64,000 nt of DNA from Cystobasidium ongulense (GCA_022835595.1 BQUP01000005.1:1607501-1671500); one strand, 5' to 3'. Counted from the stretch's first letter, positions 1 through 12,650 are shown. Notes: generated from the sequence alone by a model not told the origin. Program-made: numbers and translations.

Positions 1-1
1 A

Positions 2-3000
2 GCAGAAAGTTTATATAATAAACTCACTCAACAGGTAGAAGTAGAATTACATCATTTGGCGGATCAAGCTAGGAAGTTGATGAGCAAGAGGGATGAGAAT
101 GGGGTATCGGAATGGGAAAAGGATCCTTGGTTGAGTCAATTGGACTGGACACCTAAAAAAGCAAGAGAGCTTCTCCCTTCACCTGGAGCTGTTTCAATAT
201 CGCCCATCACCAATCTTGCTGTAACAGCGCAAACCTCTGAGGAAGATGAGATATCCGCAGATCTGAATGAAGAGGCATCGGAGGCTATACCAAATGATTC
301 GCTCTCTGCAATGGAAAACCAGTCGGAACAACCCTCAAAGCTAGAGGAGACCGGTCAGAGTACGCGGGAATTTACTTCAGAGGCTCGCTGGTACGAACAG
401 TTTACATCGCGACCTGAAATACCGAAACCACTTGCGGAATCTATGGTTCCTTTGCTCTTGCGGATGAGCATACATGGCCACCCTCTGCAATGGGATGAGC
501 AATACGGCTGGATCTATTTAGTACCCAAAGGAGAAGTCGCACCAGCTAAATTCGCCCATCCTGTTGTGCTTTCACCATCAAACAGTGAAGGCTTGCCATC
601 AAACAGTGAAGGCAAGCCTTATAAGCCCTTCAAGACAGCTACAAGAGCCTTATTAGGTCCCCGTTTCGCAAAAATGTGGGACGAAGGGATTCTCACGTCA
701 CAAATACCTATAGCTGGAAAGGCTATCAAAGTCGGCTTGAGTCAGCGGAATGTAGATCGCTCAGAGCAATATGTTAAGGTTGAAAGCGAAATCCAAAAGC
801 TGGCTAAGCAGATAGCCAGTTTATCACGCGAAGAGCGCCAAAATGATATATGGCTATCACAATTGGACTGGACCGGTGCATTGGACAATTCGACATCTCT
901 GCTCTCCATTGCTTCGGCCAACAAGGCAGATGAGTCCACGCCTTGCATGGAAATTGAAGTTCAAGGATTAGAAGATATTCCGGCAGCTGAGTCCGAACAA
1001 CCGGGACGAAGGCCCTCCACCCTTTTCCCTCAGCGATCTTCTTCCGTTCCTGGCGAAGCTCCTGTTGCTCCATCAAAACAGCAAGCAGCTAGCACAACTC
1101 CGATTTCTACTTCAACAAGCAAGGCTCCGAAATCGACCAAGAAAGCTTTACTAGCCACATCGTCGCTGTCCGAGAATGGCGAAGTGGATCAAAACAGTTT
1201 CATCTGGCCTAAATGGTTTTGGGACATGCATAAGCCACGTGTTGGCCACACGGGCCCAAATCTCACCATCCGATCCAAGACTTCCCCACTACTCCTTCGG
1301 CTCAGGTGGCACAACCGTCCTCTTTTCTTCTCTAGGCAACATGGCTGGCTATACCGAGTTCCTCGAAATGAGATATTGAGTGATGAAGAGAAGGATGAAA
1401 GTGGCCAATTGCCTGTTATAGGAGGAAGCAGGCCGGTTAAGGCTGCTGAAACAAAGCGCAAGTCGACAGCGAGCGCCAAGGAGACTTCGACGAAAACGCA
1501 CGCTTCCAGTGCTGACCTGTTTATGCATGAAGACAAGGAGCATTTCTACTATAAATTACCGCACAAAGATGGAGCGGATGCCAATGTCGGTACTCCTCTT
1601 TCAAAGACGTTCATCCCAGCATTTGAAGATGGGACGCTCACGAGCGAATTTCCAGCTGCACGTGCTGCACTAGAGATGAATGCCCAATGTAGCTATTGGA
1701 TCAGTGCGAGAGAAAGAGTCCTCAATCAGCTGGTCATCTGGAAAGATGCTCAGCATGACCGCGGTTTCACAGACTCAGATCCGTCCACGCCGTATGGCAT
1801 TATTCTGCCTCAAGTCGTGACAATGGGTACCGTCACCCGCAGAGCTGTCGAAAGTACCTGGCTTGCCGCTTCCAATGCGAAAAAGAACCGATTGGGGTCC
1901 GAGTTGAAAGCTATGGTTAGAGCGCCTCCTGGCTACGCTCTTGTTGGAGCAGATGTGGATTCTGAGGAATTATGGATTTGTTCGGTGATGGGAGACGCTC
2001 AATTCGGCTTTCATGGAGCAACGGCTATTGGTTGGATGACACTGGAAGGCACCAAGTCCGCGGGTACAGATTTGCATTCGAAGACTGCCTCCATCATGGG
2101 TATCAGTCGCGATCAAGCAAAGGTCTTCAACTACTCCAGACTTTACGGGGCCGGCGTAAAGCATGCAGTTCAGCTGCTTCTGCAAGGCAATTCCAAGCTG
2201 TCAAAGGAAGAAGCCACTCGTTCAGCCAAGCAATTGTACTCTGCCACAAAGGGTGAACGAGTACATTCGGCGAGGCCTCCATTTGAGAGGAAGCTATGGT
2301 ATGGTGGTACAGAGAGTCACGTCTTCAACAAACTTGAAGACGTAGCTACCGCTAGTGATCCCCGTACACCGGCTCTTGGCTGCGGAATCACGGCAGCATT
2401 GGCGAAAAAGAACTTACCAGCAACTGAACTTTCGAAAGCTGGCGAGGACTTCATGCCTTCGCGTATCAATTGGGTGGTTCAGAGTAGTGGAGTGGATTAT
2501 TTACACCTGTTGATCGTGGCGATGGAGTACCTCATACATAGAGTGAGTATTGTGTTCAAACTGAAAGGTAGAGGCGAGCTGACTTCGATTACAGTTTGAC
2601 ATTGATGCGCGCTTCATGATCTCCGTTCATGACGAGATCCGCTATCTTGTCAAAGAAGAGGATAAGCATCGAGCTGCTTTGGCTCTACAAATCAGTAATA
2701 TGTGGACTCGAGCTCTTTTCGCCCATCGATTACAAATGGAGTCATTGCCACAAGTAAGTCAATCAGTTTTGAAGACTGCTTCGAATGCTGCTGACTGCAT
2801 CGATCCAAAGTCGTGTGCTTGGTTCTCGGCTGTTGATATCGATCATGTCCTTCGGAAGGAAGTCAATATGGACTGTATTACACCTTCGCATCCTACACCT
2901 ATACCTCACGGGATCTCCCAAACTATCGTAGATACTCTTGCGGAGACGAACTCAGGCACGCTCTTCAAAGACGGCCGACCGATGTCCCAAGAAGACGGGC

Positions 3001-3350
3001 TCTCTCAACTTCAACTACCTTCTGGGCATACGGCTTGGACGCCATCGGGTACGAGATACCGTTCGAATGATCTCAACTTTCTCCTAGCTCAAAACGCGAC
3101 CAGCGAGCGAGCCCTCAAGATGTTAGAGCGGGAAGCTTCGAGCGGACAGCAATGGGATTGGAACTTAGGTAGGGATTCATCCCATCGGACATCTCGAAAT
3201 CCGACATCAGAAAGCAGGGCTCCTCGAACGCCTCCTCGTGTCACCTCTGCAGTCAAACGCGCCCCGCGTATCGTGTCACGCCCTGAAAGGCCAGTCACTT
3301 CTATACCGCTGCGCAGAGCTCCGAATTCTTCTTCCAGAGTTCGCGATTAG
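2..3350 (+). CDS. MIP1: Mitochondrial DNA polymerase gamma, 3' part (5' end outside window)
   Basis: Family A polymerase that replicates mitochondrial DNA. The frame is open from base 2, so the start codon and exonuclease domain lie left of the window. Exons read as 2-2542, 2595-2753 and 2811-3350 (about 1079 residues present). Motif A is GADVDSEELW (from about 1946), motif B is RDQAKVFNYSRLYGAG (2107-2154) and motif C is HDEIRY in exon 2. Removing the 52-nt first intron joins EYLIHR to FDIDARFM, as in the family. The second intron (57 nt, a multiple of three, donor GTAAGT) is open in frame, but removing it gives LPQ-SCAWFSAVDIDHVL, the conserved C-terminal block. The octapeptide WLSQLDWT occurs twice, and an 18-bp sequence is duplicated at 575-613. 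Identification is secure; the acceptor AAG at 2808-2810 is weaker than usual. Confidence 0.95.
575..613 (+). repeat. Short direct repeat within MIP1
   Basis: Two copies of the 18-bp sequence CCATCAAACAGTGAAGGC lie at 575-592 and 596-613 (period 21 bp). They keep the frame and encode a doubled P-S-N-S-E-G unit. This looks like a recent in-frame slippage duplication in a non-conserved linker. Confidence 0.9.
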
Positions 3351-3520
3351 CCTTGTAATATATACCATTCGCACTTCTTGATAGATTAGCTATTCCACCA
3401 TAGTCATGTCATTGTTTTCTAGTGTACAGCGTGATTCAGGTCGCCCAAGGCGATAGGTGTAGCAATGTAAGACAGTGGCAGCGGTACAATCCAGCGCCTG
3501 GCCCCTTGCATGTCAACAGC

Positions 3521-6406
3521 CTAGGCATACTGTCTTTGCTCTCCACGAGAGTTCATAGTCCAATCGAGGAACTGCACAAACCGAGACGATGACGCTAGGT
3601 TTGGACTACCCAGGCGTTCCCGCAAATCCTCAGGAGCTGTGAATGCGGTTGGGCTCTGCGCTTTGATAGCCGAGATAGCACTGCGCCAGCTTCCGGAGAG
3701 ACCGACTGCACCCGAGAACAGCGTTGATACGAGACTCGTTATGGGTCGTAAGGTTGCTGATTGTGGTGCAGCAGGTAGACCAAAAGTGCTCGCTTTCGGA
3801 AGGGTCCACCTAGCTTTCGGCGGATCTAGAACGGCTTTCTCTAGTATGCTAGGTAGGCGAGGACCTTGATGTGCTAATTCTTCCAGTTGACTGGACTCAA
3901 AGGCGGATCGTGCAGCTTGCAGCTTGAGTAGAGCCCTTTCGTGAAAGGCAATTTGCCCATTAAGCAATGTCAAAGCGAATTTTTGTAGATCTCCTCGCCT
4001 TTCGGCGTGTACTTGTTCGATCTCAGCTAGGAGACTGTTCAGGACGACTTCCGCGCGCTTCTTCTCGCTTTCGCTTGCCTGTATACCTTGCGGCTCAGAG
4101 ACTTTTTCTTCTTCTTCCTTCTTGAGCAGTTCCGCAAGGTAATCTTGAGCTAGTTTTGTGTTGGTTAACAGTGTCTAGGAAACTTCATGTTAGTGTAGTT
4201 GCATTTCCAAGACTTGCGCGAAACGATATGTACCTGGTAGCGTTGCCGTGGCAGCGAGTACTCAATGAGTTGCTCTTGCGGCGCGAGGAGAACCGTTTTG
4301 GCCTGTCGTGCCCACGTCAGCTGCTCGCCCATGAAGTATAGCAAGATACACAGGACGCTTACATTTGCCTCGTAGAGATCAGCAACGAGGGACATAGCTT
4401 CCGCGGCTTGCTGGACAGCTTTGGTCGTGCTTAGACACTCTGAACAGGTCTCGCGCCAGCAGAAGGCACCATCTTTATTTTGCATATTGTGAGCTTTCGC
4501 TCTCTCGCGTCTCCGCCTCGTCCGATCTGTTGATTCAGGTTGCGCTTCTTGTTCATCCGTAGTGACTGGACCGCCTTTTGGCTGGGCAAGTCCAGAGACT
4601 AGACTGATGAGGGAAAGTGCTATGTCAGAAAGAGCAGTACCGGTACCTGCAGATTAATGTCAGAGGCTTAGTAAGGAATTCGAGAACAAGCAATAAAGCG
4701 GCCACGAACCTTGCAGTCGCTCCCGATATTGAGATAGACCATCATAAATAGCAGAAGTCGCTTGACCTTTCTCAACAGCTCGAACGTGTCTTGCCATTCT
4801 ATCGTGTTCTTCACTGACTTCCTCTGCTAGTTGATGTTCATCAAAATACTCGGAATCGTGTTTGATTCGTGTAAAGAAGCGTTCCGGTTCCGTCCTTAAT
4901 GCATGCATAAGTGTACGAGGCAGACTTGCATCGTAAGCTTCTTCATTTTCGCTTCCCAAGAAATCTAGAAAAGCTTTATTGCATCTGATAAGCTTGTGTC
5001 GTGCAAGTCGAGATAGGTAACGTCCTAGATCACGCCGGCGACTACTCAGGAACTCAGGATTGAAATTGCCAGTGAGACGCTTTTCAGGTAGATCTGGGAT
5101 CGTGATGAGCGGCAAGGAGGCTTTCAGGATAGTATGAAGGTGTTGGAAATGCGTGTATCGTCGGTCTACTGTGATCTGGCGGACATCACATGTCTCTGAA
5201 GCTGCACGCCCGCTCTCTGGGGGGTCTGACGCGCGTGAATTTCCTTGGAAGCCTGCTTGCGAGTGTCTGCTCGGTACAGCTACGGACGAGACGATCTGGA
5301 AGACCGTGTACTCGCCTCTCCCACCCGCGACTCTTCTTTGCGAATATGATGGCACCGCTACGTGAAACGGCGGAATCTTTGACACCCATTTGCCTTCTTC
5401 AATCTCGATTATATCCCTTGTATCTCGGCTGCCTTGAGGTTCGTAAGGAAGGTCCGAGTGTAGGTAGGCTTCGACCGGGTTCTTCGGCTTTAGCAGAGAG
5501 TTTGTTGATGTCTGGCGCGTACGAATTGCAGGGCGAGCTGCAGATGGTACATTTAGAGGCGCGACCTGCTTGTTTTCGTTAGCAGTCGCGCTAGCCAAAT
5601 CGTCAAGGGACGAGTTTGCTCTCAGGTGGGGCACAGCTGCTAGTGAGTCTACCGCCTTATCCTGTGAATCACCAAAGGCAGTCGCGTGCTCGTCAACCTG
5701 TTCACTTGGGACCACTAGAATTAGGGAGGATTCGATTGAGCTTTCATCGAGATAATCAGCGGAGACGTCGAGAGCTGCTTCTGCTGTCGGAGTTGTCTCG
5801 GGAGATGCTTCCAGATCGGTTACTTTTGCAACCCCGCTCTCTTCGTTGTACTCATCGTTAACTGGTCCAGGGGAGCGAGTGCCTTTGCCCGCTACTACGG
5901 TTTCCGCCGGAGAAGAAGGAGGTTCTTTATGAGCGGCATCATCACGTGAATCTGTGCTTGAAGAATGGTGGCGTTCCAGACGGGGTTCGGACACGTACTA
6001 CTGCAGCGCATGAGCTGATTGAATAAGCGGATGTAATCCAGCTCACCTCGTAAAAGCCTTGAGCTACAAGACCGCGCGTAAGTCTAGGCCGAGTATCGCC
6101 ATTCTCACCGTCTGTCGCTATTTCGCAGCCCTGAGCGTCTACGAGCATGGCGAGACTCCAGCTGGCACCAAAGTCTTCGCAGAATATGCGCTGCAGGATC
6201 GAGCATCACATGAGACAGGGCTTGTGTATGACAGGCTGCCAACTCACCAGCATCTGGCCCTTTGCAAACGTCAGCTCTGCCATTGCAGTTTCGCCCTCGA
6301 AGTCGTAGAGGGCCACCGCCAGCAGTGGTGCCGGCAGGAGTGCCTTGTCTTCGAGCATGAGCGAGAGTGGGCGAGCCATGGCGGCGAGAGTAGTCTTGAG
6401 GGTCAT
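3521..6406 (-). CDS. SH3-PX-BAR sorting nexin (SNX9-like architecture)
   Basis: Likely a peripheral membrane protein that binds phosphoinositides and bends endosomal or plasma membrane. Exons on the minus strand: 6406-6248, 6190-6047, 5997-4710, 4646-4363, 4320-4234, 4174-3521 (871 residues). Residues about 30-100 form an SH3 fold (ALYDFEGE, then GASWSLAML). A long acidic/serine linker follows, then a PX domain at about 305-450 with the RRYTHF lipid-binding motif, PDLPEK and the RRRDLGRYL helix. The C-terminus is helical and BAR-like, with LQKFALTLLNGQIAFHERAL. The PX domain carries a roughly 30-residue insertion rich in S, R and P. The 42-nt intron 4321-4362 is in frame and could be retained. 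The start at 6406 was chosen because it lies just before the SH3 domain. The third acceptor uses TAG (CAGTAG) to avoid a stop. The gene is divergent from SDH5. Confidence 0.85.
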
Positions 6407-6739
6407 TTCTGTATGCAATGGGATGGGGACAGTCCTCTCCCACCGTGTCGTCTGGCTGATGTGGTGTGGATGCGAGAATGTATGTATGTACACGGACGTG
6501 ATCGGGATTCGCCACCAGCTATGTAGATGGCAGCGAATGTCATGAACAACAGCAGCAGGGGAGCCAGCTTTCGCCAGGCAGTATGCTATCTCAGCCCTGA
6601 TCCACGTCGGCCTGTCAGGGCGGGAACAGCTGCTATGCTGCATCTTCCGATTTGGCCCATTTGATCGGCAGCTACACATTCTCCCTTCGGCTTGCTTCTC
6701 TCTCTTCTACTTCTCCCCAACCAAGCAAGCCTCAACATA
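6407..6739. promoter_or_regulatory. Divergent promoter region, sorting nexin / SDH5
   Basis: This 333-bp stretch separates two opposite start codons and must hold both promoters. The SDH5 side is pyrimidine-rich (about 6680-6722), a common fungal core-promoter trait. I see no clear TATA box. Confidence 0.5.
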
Positions 6740-7523
6740 ATGCAAGTCTCTCAATCCCTGCGCATACTCTCGCGCCAGTCGACACGCCGCTGTGCCCCCA
6801 GCACTTCGACCTTCTCAGCCGTGCGATGTCTGAGCACCTCGCGCGTTTCTCGATCTGAGAAACCATCGATATGGAACACCGAAAAGGAAGACAAGACTCA
6901 CGCTTCTTTCAAGGATATATCAGTCGCCCCTTCTCAGGCCGATGATCCATGGGCTATCCCTATGCAGCATGCGGGTACTGTCCCCGAAGATGTACCGATG
7001 AACCCGGGCTCCGTAGAGGGTCAACATCCTGAAGGAAGAGACATCGATGAAGCGACCGAAACTATGCGTGCTAGATTAGTCTATCTATCAAGAAAACGTG
7101 GCATCCTCGAAATGGAAATGCTCCTCAGTACTTTCATCAAGGACAGTCTAAAGACGATGACCAGGGAGGAAATGCAAGAGTACGATCGAGTGGGTGCCAT
7201 TGCTCTTGCTCGTGTACCATTTTCAAATATCACACTGACTTTACACGTGTCTCACTTGCACATTCAGATGCTTACACTGCCAGATTGGACACTCTTCTAC
7301 TGGGCCATTGGCAAGAAAGAGATCCCCGCCGATTCAGAATGGAAGAATTCCAAGGTCTTAGGTAGGTCGGCAGAGTGCAACCCCCTCCGTCACTTCAGTG
7401 CTCATTCATGCTTGTCGTTCTTTAGCGCAACTAAGCAAACATGCAGCCAATGACGGCAAGAGCCTGCGCAAGATGCCCGAGATTCTAGCGTACGGTATCC
7501 AAGGCGTTGAAGAGGCAAAGTAA
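6740..7523 (+). CDS. SDH5: Succinate dehydrogenase assembly factor 2 (SdhAF2/Sdh5)
   Basis: Mitochondrial matrix factor required for covalent flavinylation of the SDH flavoprotein subunit of complex II. Exons 6740-7189, 7268-7361 and 7426-7523 give 213 residues. The N-terminus (MQVSQSLRILSRQSTRR) is basic and lacks acidic residues, as expected for a mitochondrial presequence. The family core is clear: RARLVYLSRKRGILEMEMLL, then EYDR joined across the intron to MLTLPDWTLFYWAIGKKEIP. The first donor is GTGGGT. Exon 3 encodes the variable tail ending GIQGVEEAK. An upstream in-frame extension has no ATG, so the start at 6740 is favoured. Confidence 0.95.
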
Positions 7524-7687
7524 AGCAATTGTAGCATAATAGCCTAATGTGCAATCTGAATGAGTGTATCTCAGTTTCGCACGCTTCCATCCTATTGCGA
7601 TTGGCTACAACAACATCTTGCACTGCTTAATACTGCTTTCAGTGTGGCAGCCTTCACAAAAGACTAACTGAAAACCTTTGCATGTCC

Positions 7688-10600
7688 TCAGAATGACCGC
7701 GTATCTTCTAAAATCGCTTGTAACTGTGTGACAATAGCTGGACTAGGGCATCGCGCTATAACATCGTTCAGTTTGCCTCTATCCGAGCGATCTCTGCAGT
7801 CTAAGAGGTGGTGAACAAACATTGAACTCTCAGCTACCTCTTTCGAAGACTCGCAGATAACAACGGCGCAAAACTTACCTTCAGCAGCTTTGATCCATTC
7901 ACCAGCTTTAACATACATGTCCGCTCTATTCCTATTTTCGCATCTTGTAATATATTTAATAGCTTGTCTTTGATTACCAGTAGCTAATAAATGTTCAACA
8001 AAAGGTTCATAACCAATTGGTGATTTCTTGCTCTTTGAGAACAATTCAAGCTGTTCCCAATCTCTTATTTCAGTGAGTGATTTGAGCTTGAGATACCACC
8101 AGCTACACACGAAAAAATGGCTGATATGTCAGAAGGCTGTCGGAAAGTGTGGCTGAACAACTTACCGCTTATCAGGAATCTTGAAGTCTGTTCGGAGCTT
8201 CTCTGCTTTCTTAGCCATGCCATGTATAAGACATTGTCGGACAGTTTCGTTCAGACTGAGTCCAACCAGTGGAACATTGAAAGCTTCGCCTCCTTCAGTC
8301 TGCAGGCTTTGTTGAGCAGCGAGCAGTTTAAGCTGATCTTCGCACACCTGGAAACATAAATTGATTCTCAGTCACGCCATGCAAAACAATGACGTGAATC
8401 TACGCAGACTAGCTCACCTTAGCTTCGAAGGACCTTTCCTTATCTTCACCAAAGGTTTTCTGAGCCCTTCTAATCTTCTCCATTTTCTCACCAAATTGTT
8501 CCGCTGTCAATTGTGCATTCTTTGCCTTGTCATTGTTTATCCCGATTAAAGCAGCCTCTTCTAAATCGAAACAAGCACTGTCAGTTCTTCTATCATCTTG
8601 ATACCAGAAATCCCTAATAAGCTCTTTATCATTTGCTTTCCCATAATTTGTTAATATCGCTATAGCTTCGTCCTTGCCATCTAAGAAACGGAAGAAACTT
8701 CCAACGGCATGTTGCCTCCTGAGTGCGAGTAGTACAGATAGAACTGTTGATGCAAAGGGACAGGAAGGAATGAGTTTCAGCTTCGATTGTCTCCTTGAGG
8801 ATTTCGGGCCAGCTTACTAAGGTCGCTATCACCAGACTTTTCAGCTTTCACAAGAGCCATATTATCCTCTCTCATACTAAGTAATAAATGAACCTGTTTA
8901 CTAGCTCTAGGTTCATAATCTAATAACTTAGTAGCAAGAACAAGTTTACCTTCTTCCCAAGCAGTTTTGGCAATATCAGCACAACTAACATCATTAGATC
9001 CAATACTATTATTGTTCTCATTCTCTTCTTTAAAGCGTTTAACAATAGCTAAACATGTTGATATTGCTTCTTCTTGATCATTCTTGGATTGATGAACTTT
9101 CATTTGCGCCCAGTGTCGAAGGATCGGAGCGCATGAGAGCTTGAGATATGAGGCGATTCGAAGGGCGAGAAGATGACGGTTTCGAAGCGTAAGTCGGGAT
9201 ATGAGAGCCGTCGGTGCGCGACTTTGGTATCTATGTACAAAAAAATGCAACAAGTCAGTCTACGGAACTATCATGTGCGGCAGGAAACGAAGAGCCGAGA
9301 AGGTCGGAGACTTACTGTTCGTAAGAAATAGGTATACCAACTTCATGATACCTAACAGCATTCAATACTCTTAAAACACTAGAAACGCCAACGAATTCCG
9401 CAGGATTGTATAAATCTAAAAAGGTTTTACCAAAACTAGCAGTTTTAAGTAATTGTTTTTGCCAATTTATATCATATTCTTTAGAAGCTGCATCTATACA
9501 AGTATCTACTGCTTCTACTAAATCTACCCTGATATTTGATATTGATTCGTGAGCGTGTGAATCTTTAGATGTGAACTCTGTATAGGCTTCGTAGAGTATT
9601 GCGGCGGGATGAACCGATCCGGGAGAGAATACTGCAACGGTTGAAGCTATTTCGTATACCATACATATAGATTAGTCTACCTGTCAGAAGATGATACTGA
9701 CGAGTACGGTGACCTACGTGGTACTTTATGTAGAAACTCGCACTTGTCTAGGGAAATGATGCGCACACCATCTATTTCTCCGACAAGTTGGATCGGATCC
9801 AGATAATCATACCTATGCAAAGTTTCAGTATGGAGGACAATCAGCGACTATTACGGAGAAGCAATGTCCCTTGGAGTAATCGACACCCACCTCAAAGTCC
9901 GTCCGTACGGTCCAATCATCAATATACTAGCGTCCCAAGCCAGCACGACGCTATTATTGCCACACCAAACCGCATTCTTGGGTGGTCCATCCGTTTGTAC
10001 TTCGGAGCCAAGGTCATACTCGGATAAAGTCTCGTTGTAACTCGCTGAGACGACGTATACTTTATTTGTGCGTGTCACGAATGCTATGAAACGGCCTGAT
10101 GGAGAGGGGACTATATGGGTGAATGGGCCTCTTGAGAAGTGCTGTTCGCGCGAACGAGGTGTGAGCAAGAGCTGCCTAGTGTAGTGGACAGTAATATGAG
10201 ACTCACTTGATCTTGTACGTCAAGCTGATCTATATTGATCAGCGATTCGTTGTACGAAGCTAGAACTTCAGTCTGTCGACTTGTACTCTGATCAGGGGTT
10301 AGGATACACCAAGACAGAGGAGCATGATCCCAATTCGTCTCGGCGAACCTCTCAACTCGTCCCTTTCCATACCGTGAACTCGCTCCAACTCCACTATCCT
10401 CTCCGGAGCCGGGATTGCCATGATTGTGGTGGTATGGTTTATTAGATTGAGAAGCGATAAAACTAGGGGATATTGTATTTTCAGAGAGTATATCGTTTTC
10501 AGGCCATCCTTTAACGTGTATGAATTGATACGTAGATAAGAGTACTACCATACCGGTTTCGTATATTCTGGCATCTAGTATGGTAGCGTCTTGCACATCG

Positions 10601-11137
10601 TGAGAGAGTGAGTGCTGGGAATAGGCGGTAGAGGTGGATGATGAATTGATGTAGTTTGAAGTGATAGAACTTCCTATGTTCCCTGATGATGAGATTGGAT
10701 ACAGACGATAAGTACCATCTCTTGCGAGAATGACTAGACTTTCGTTCGCAGTCCATCCTATCTTTGCGATCCGCGAGGTGTGATCCCACTGCAGTTGGGC
10801 GCGTCAGCATGATCAGGTGAAAAGGGCAGCGAAGACAGAGAGCGTTAGAGCTTACTGTGATGCTCTGCAGGAGTATACCCGCACTCGAGTATACAGACAC
10901 TCTCTTCGTCTTGCCAGTTGTTGGAGCGACAGCATTGCCGTCACCAGCACCGGTCAAGAGGACAGGCTTGCTCTCGTCCCGGGTGAGTGCGACAGGCCCG
11001 CCGTTGGGAGCGCCAGCGACGATGTAGTCGGACAGGTCGCTGCCAGGGAATTGCCATGCCAGCGTGTACAGCTGTGTCCTGCAGTAGAAGGCGTCTCCGG
11101 CGCTGCCGAGGGCGTCCCACTCTGCGCTGGGCGGCAT
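7688..11137 (-). CDS. VPS16: Vacuolar protein sorting protein 16 (HOPS/CORVET core)
   Basis: Core subunit of the HOPS and CORVET tethering complexes, which drive endosome-vacuole fusion with SNAREs. Ten exons on the minus strand: 11137-10856, 10788-10207, 10171-9891, 9812-9718, 9646-9316, 9230-8818, 8743-8418, 8347-8166, 8102-7879, 7800-7688 (942 residues). The N-terminal beta-propeller begins MPPSAEWDALG and includes RGPFTHIVPSPSGRFIAF. The C-terminal alpha-solenoid includes QKQLLKTASFGKTFLDLY, RNRHLLALRIASYLKL, FWYQDDRRTDSA and FSKSKKSPIGYEPFVEHL, all strongly Vps16. The intron at 10172-10206 is only 35 nt. The last acceptor could be at 7800 or 7791; both keep frame. It is divergent from HAP2. 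Confidence 0.95.
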
Positions 11138-11362
11138 GGCTCGTATCGACTCGTTCGAAAGTGCAGACTATAGCTTAGCGTCGTACGAGTGCGATGGTGT
11201 TGCTCATATCCAGCATGCTGTTGTAGATGTCGAGTAGATGGCAGCTGAAGGTGTATCGTCTCCGATCACCTCGTCGTAGGGGACAAGAAGGCACTCTAAT
11301 CTCGCTATCTTGGTTTCCTTCTTCCACCTCATCCACCAGCATCGACGAACGCAGCTGCCACC
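11138..11362. promoter_or_regulatory. Divergent promoter region, VPS16 / HAP2
   Basis: These 225 bp lie between the VPS16 and HAP2 start codons. No individual factor site can be assigned with confidence. Confidence 0.4.
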
Positions 11363-12650
11363 ATGACAGCCTACTACATCCCACACTCGCCCACACTCAA
11401 CGACAGCCTGTCGCTCATCGACCCGCTGCCTGGCGACCCGCAGTCCGACTACCTCGCCCGCTTCTCGCACGCCGCACACCTTGGAGGGCCATCATCGGCG
11501 CCACGCTTCGACTTTGGAGATGCAAGCGAGCTGGACTTGGGCGGTGCAGGGCATTACAGCCATCACCACCATCACGTCCACGATGCAGCTGCAGCCCACA
11601 TGTACCTCCCCACCTCGATGCTCGTCGGCAGCATGAGCCCGCTCGACAATCCCTTCCAGCAAGCAGCAGCAGCAGCAGCAGCGAGCACGTCGACCTCGAA
11701 TGCGAATGCAAGCACCTCAACCAGCAACATGATCAATCCAACTTCCTTATCACAGCACCAGCCCTTCCTCGAAGCTGCTGCAGCCAATTTCGACCCTGCG
11801 CTGTCCTACCGCCAGCCTTGGAACGCCTACGAAGAGCTCGACCAGCTTCATCACCACGGCCAAGATGCGCCGCCGGAGCAGCCAGCGGACGACCACGACG
11901 AGATGGTGTATGGCATCATCCAGCAGCAGCCAGAAGCGGTCATTCCCAGCAGCAATGCATCCACATCACGGCCAGCTAAAAAGTCGACAAAGTCCAAAAA
12001 GCCCTCGTCTGTAAAGACGGCTGCTGCTGCCGCTCCTTCAACGCGGTCCCCGTTGGATTCCGATCAGCGGCAGAGTAGCAGCAATACCACTGGAAAGAAG
12101 GCAAAGAAGCTCACAAAGAAGCAGCTCAAAGAACAGCAGGAACAAGAGCAGCAGCAGCAGCTGTATCTCCTCCATCTTCAACAGCAACAGCAGCAGCAGT
12201 ACAACCAAGAACCCATAAACAGCACCGAGACTTCACCCGATTCTTCCTCGTTGAACCATCTACTCGGAGACTCCAGTATCACTCTTCCAGTATTGAGCGA
12301 CACAGAACCTCTCTTTGTGAACGCCAAGCAGTATCATCGTATCATCAAACGAAGAAATGCCCGAGCGAGATTGCAAGAATTACATCGTCTGAGTACTTCG
12401 AGAAAGGTGAATTTCCTGTTACTCGGCTTAGTCCGTACCGCTTACTTGACTTTGGTCGACTGACTTTGACTCAACTATACAACCCTTTCTCCAGCCCTAT
12501 CTACACGAGAGCAGACATAAGCATGCAATGCGGCGACCTAGAGGTCCAGGGGGAAGATTCCTCACAAAGGAAGAACTTATCGAGCGAGGTCTGGCACCTC
12601 CTCAAGACGGCATGACTCCAAAACAACAAAGTCCGTCAAGCAGCGGTTGA
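11363..12650 (+). CDS. HAP2: CCAAT-binding factor subunit HAP2 / NF-YA
   Basis: DNA-contacting subunit of the heterotrimeric CCAAT-binding complex (HAP2/3/5), a transcription factor that in fungi regulates respiration and iron genes. Exons 11363-12406 and 12495-12650 give 399 residues. The conserved core starts near residue 314: [20 protein letters not shown] (subunit association), then, across the 88-nt intron, [20 protein letters not shown] (CCAAT contact). The rest is low complexity: a poly-alanine run encoded by GCA repeats near 11662-11682, His runs, and poly-Gln tracts around 12136-12200. The intron falls in the linker between the two core helices, so both exons are needed for function. 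Confidence 0.96.
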
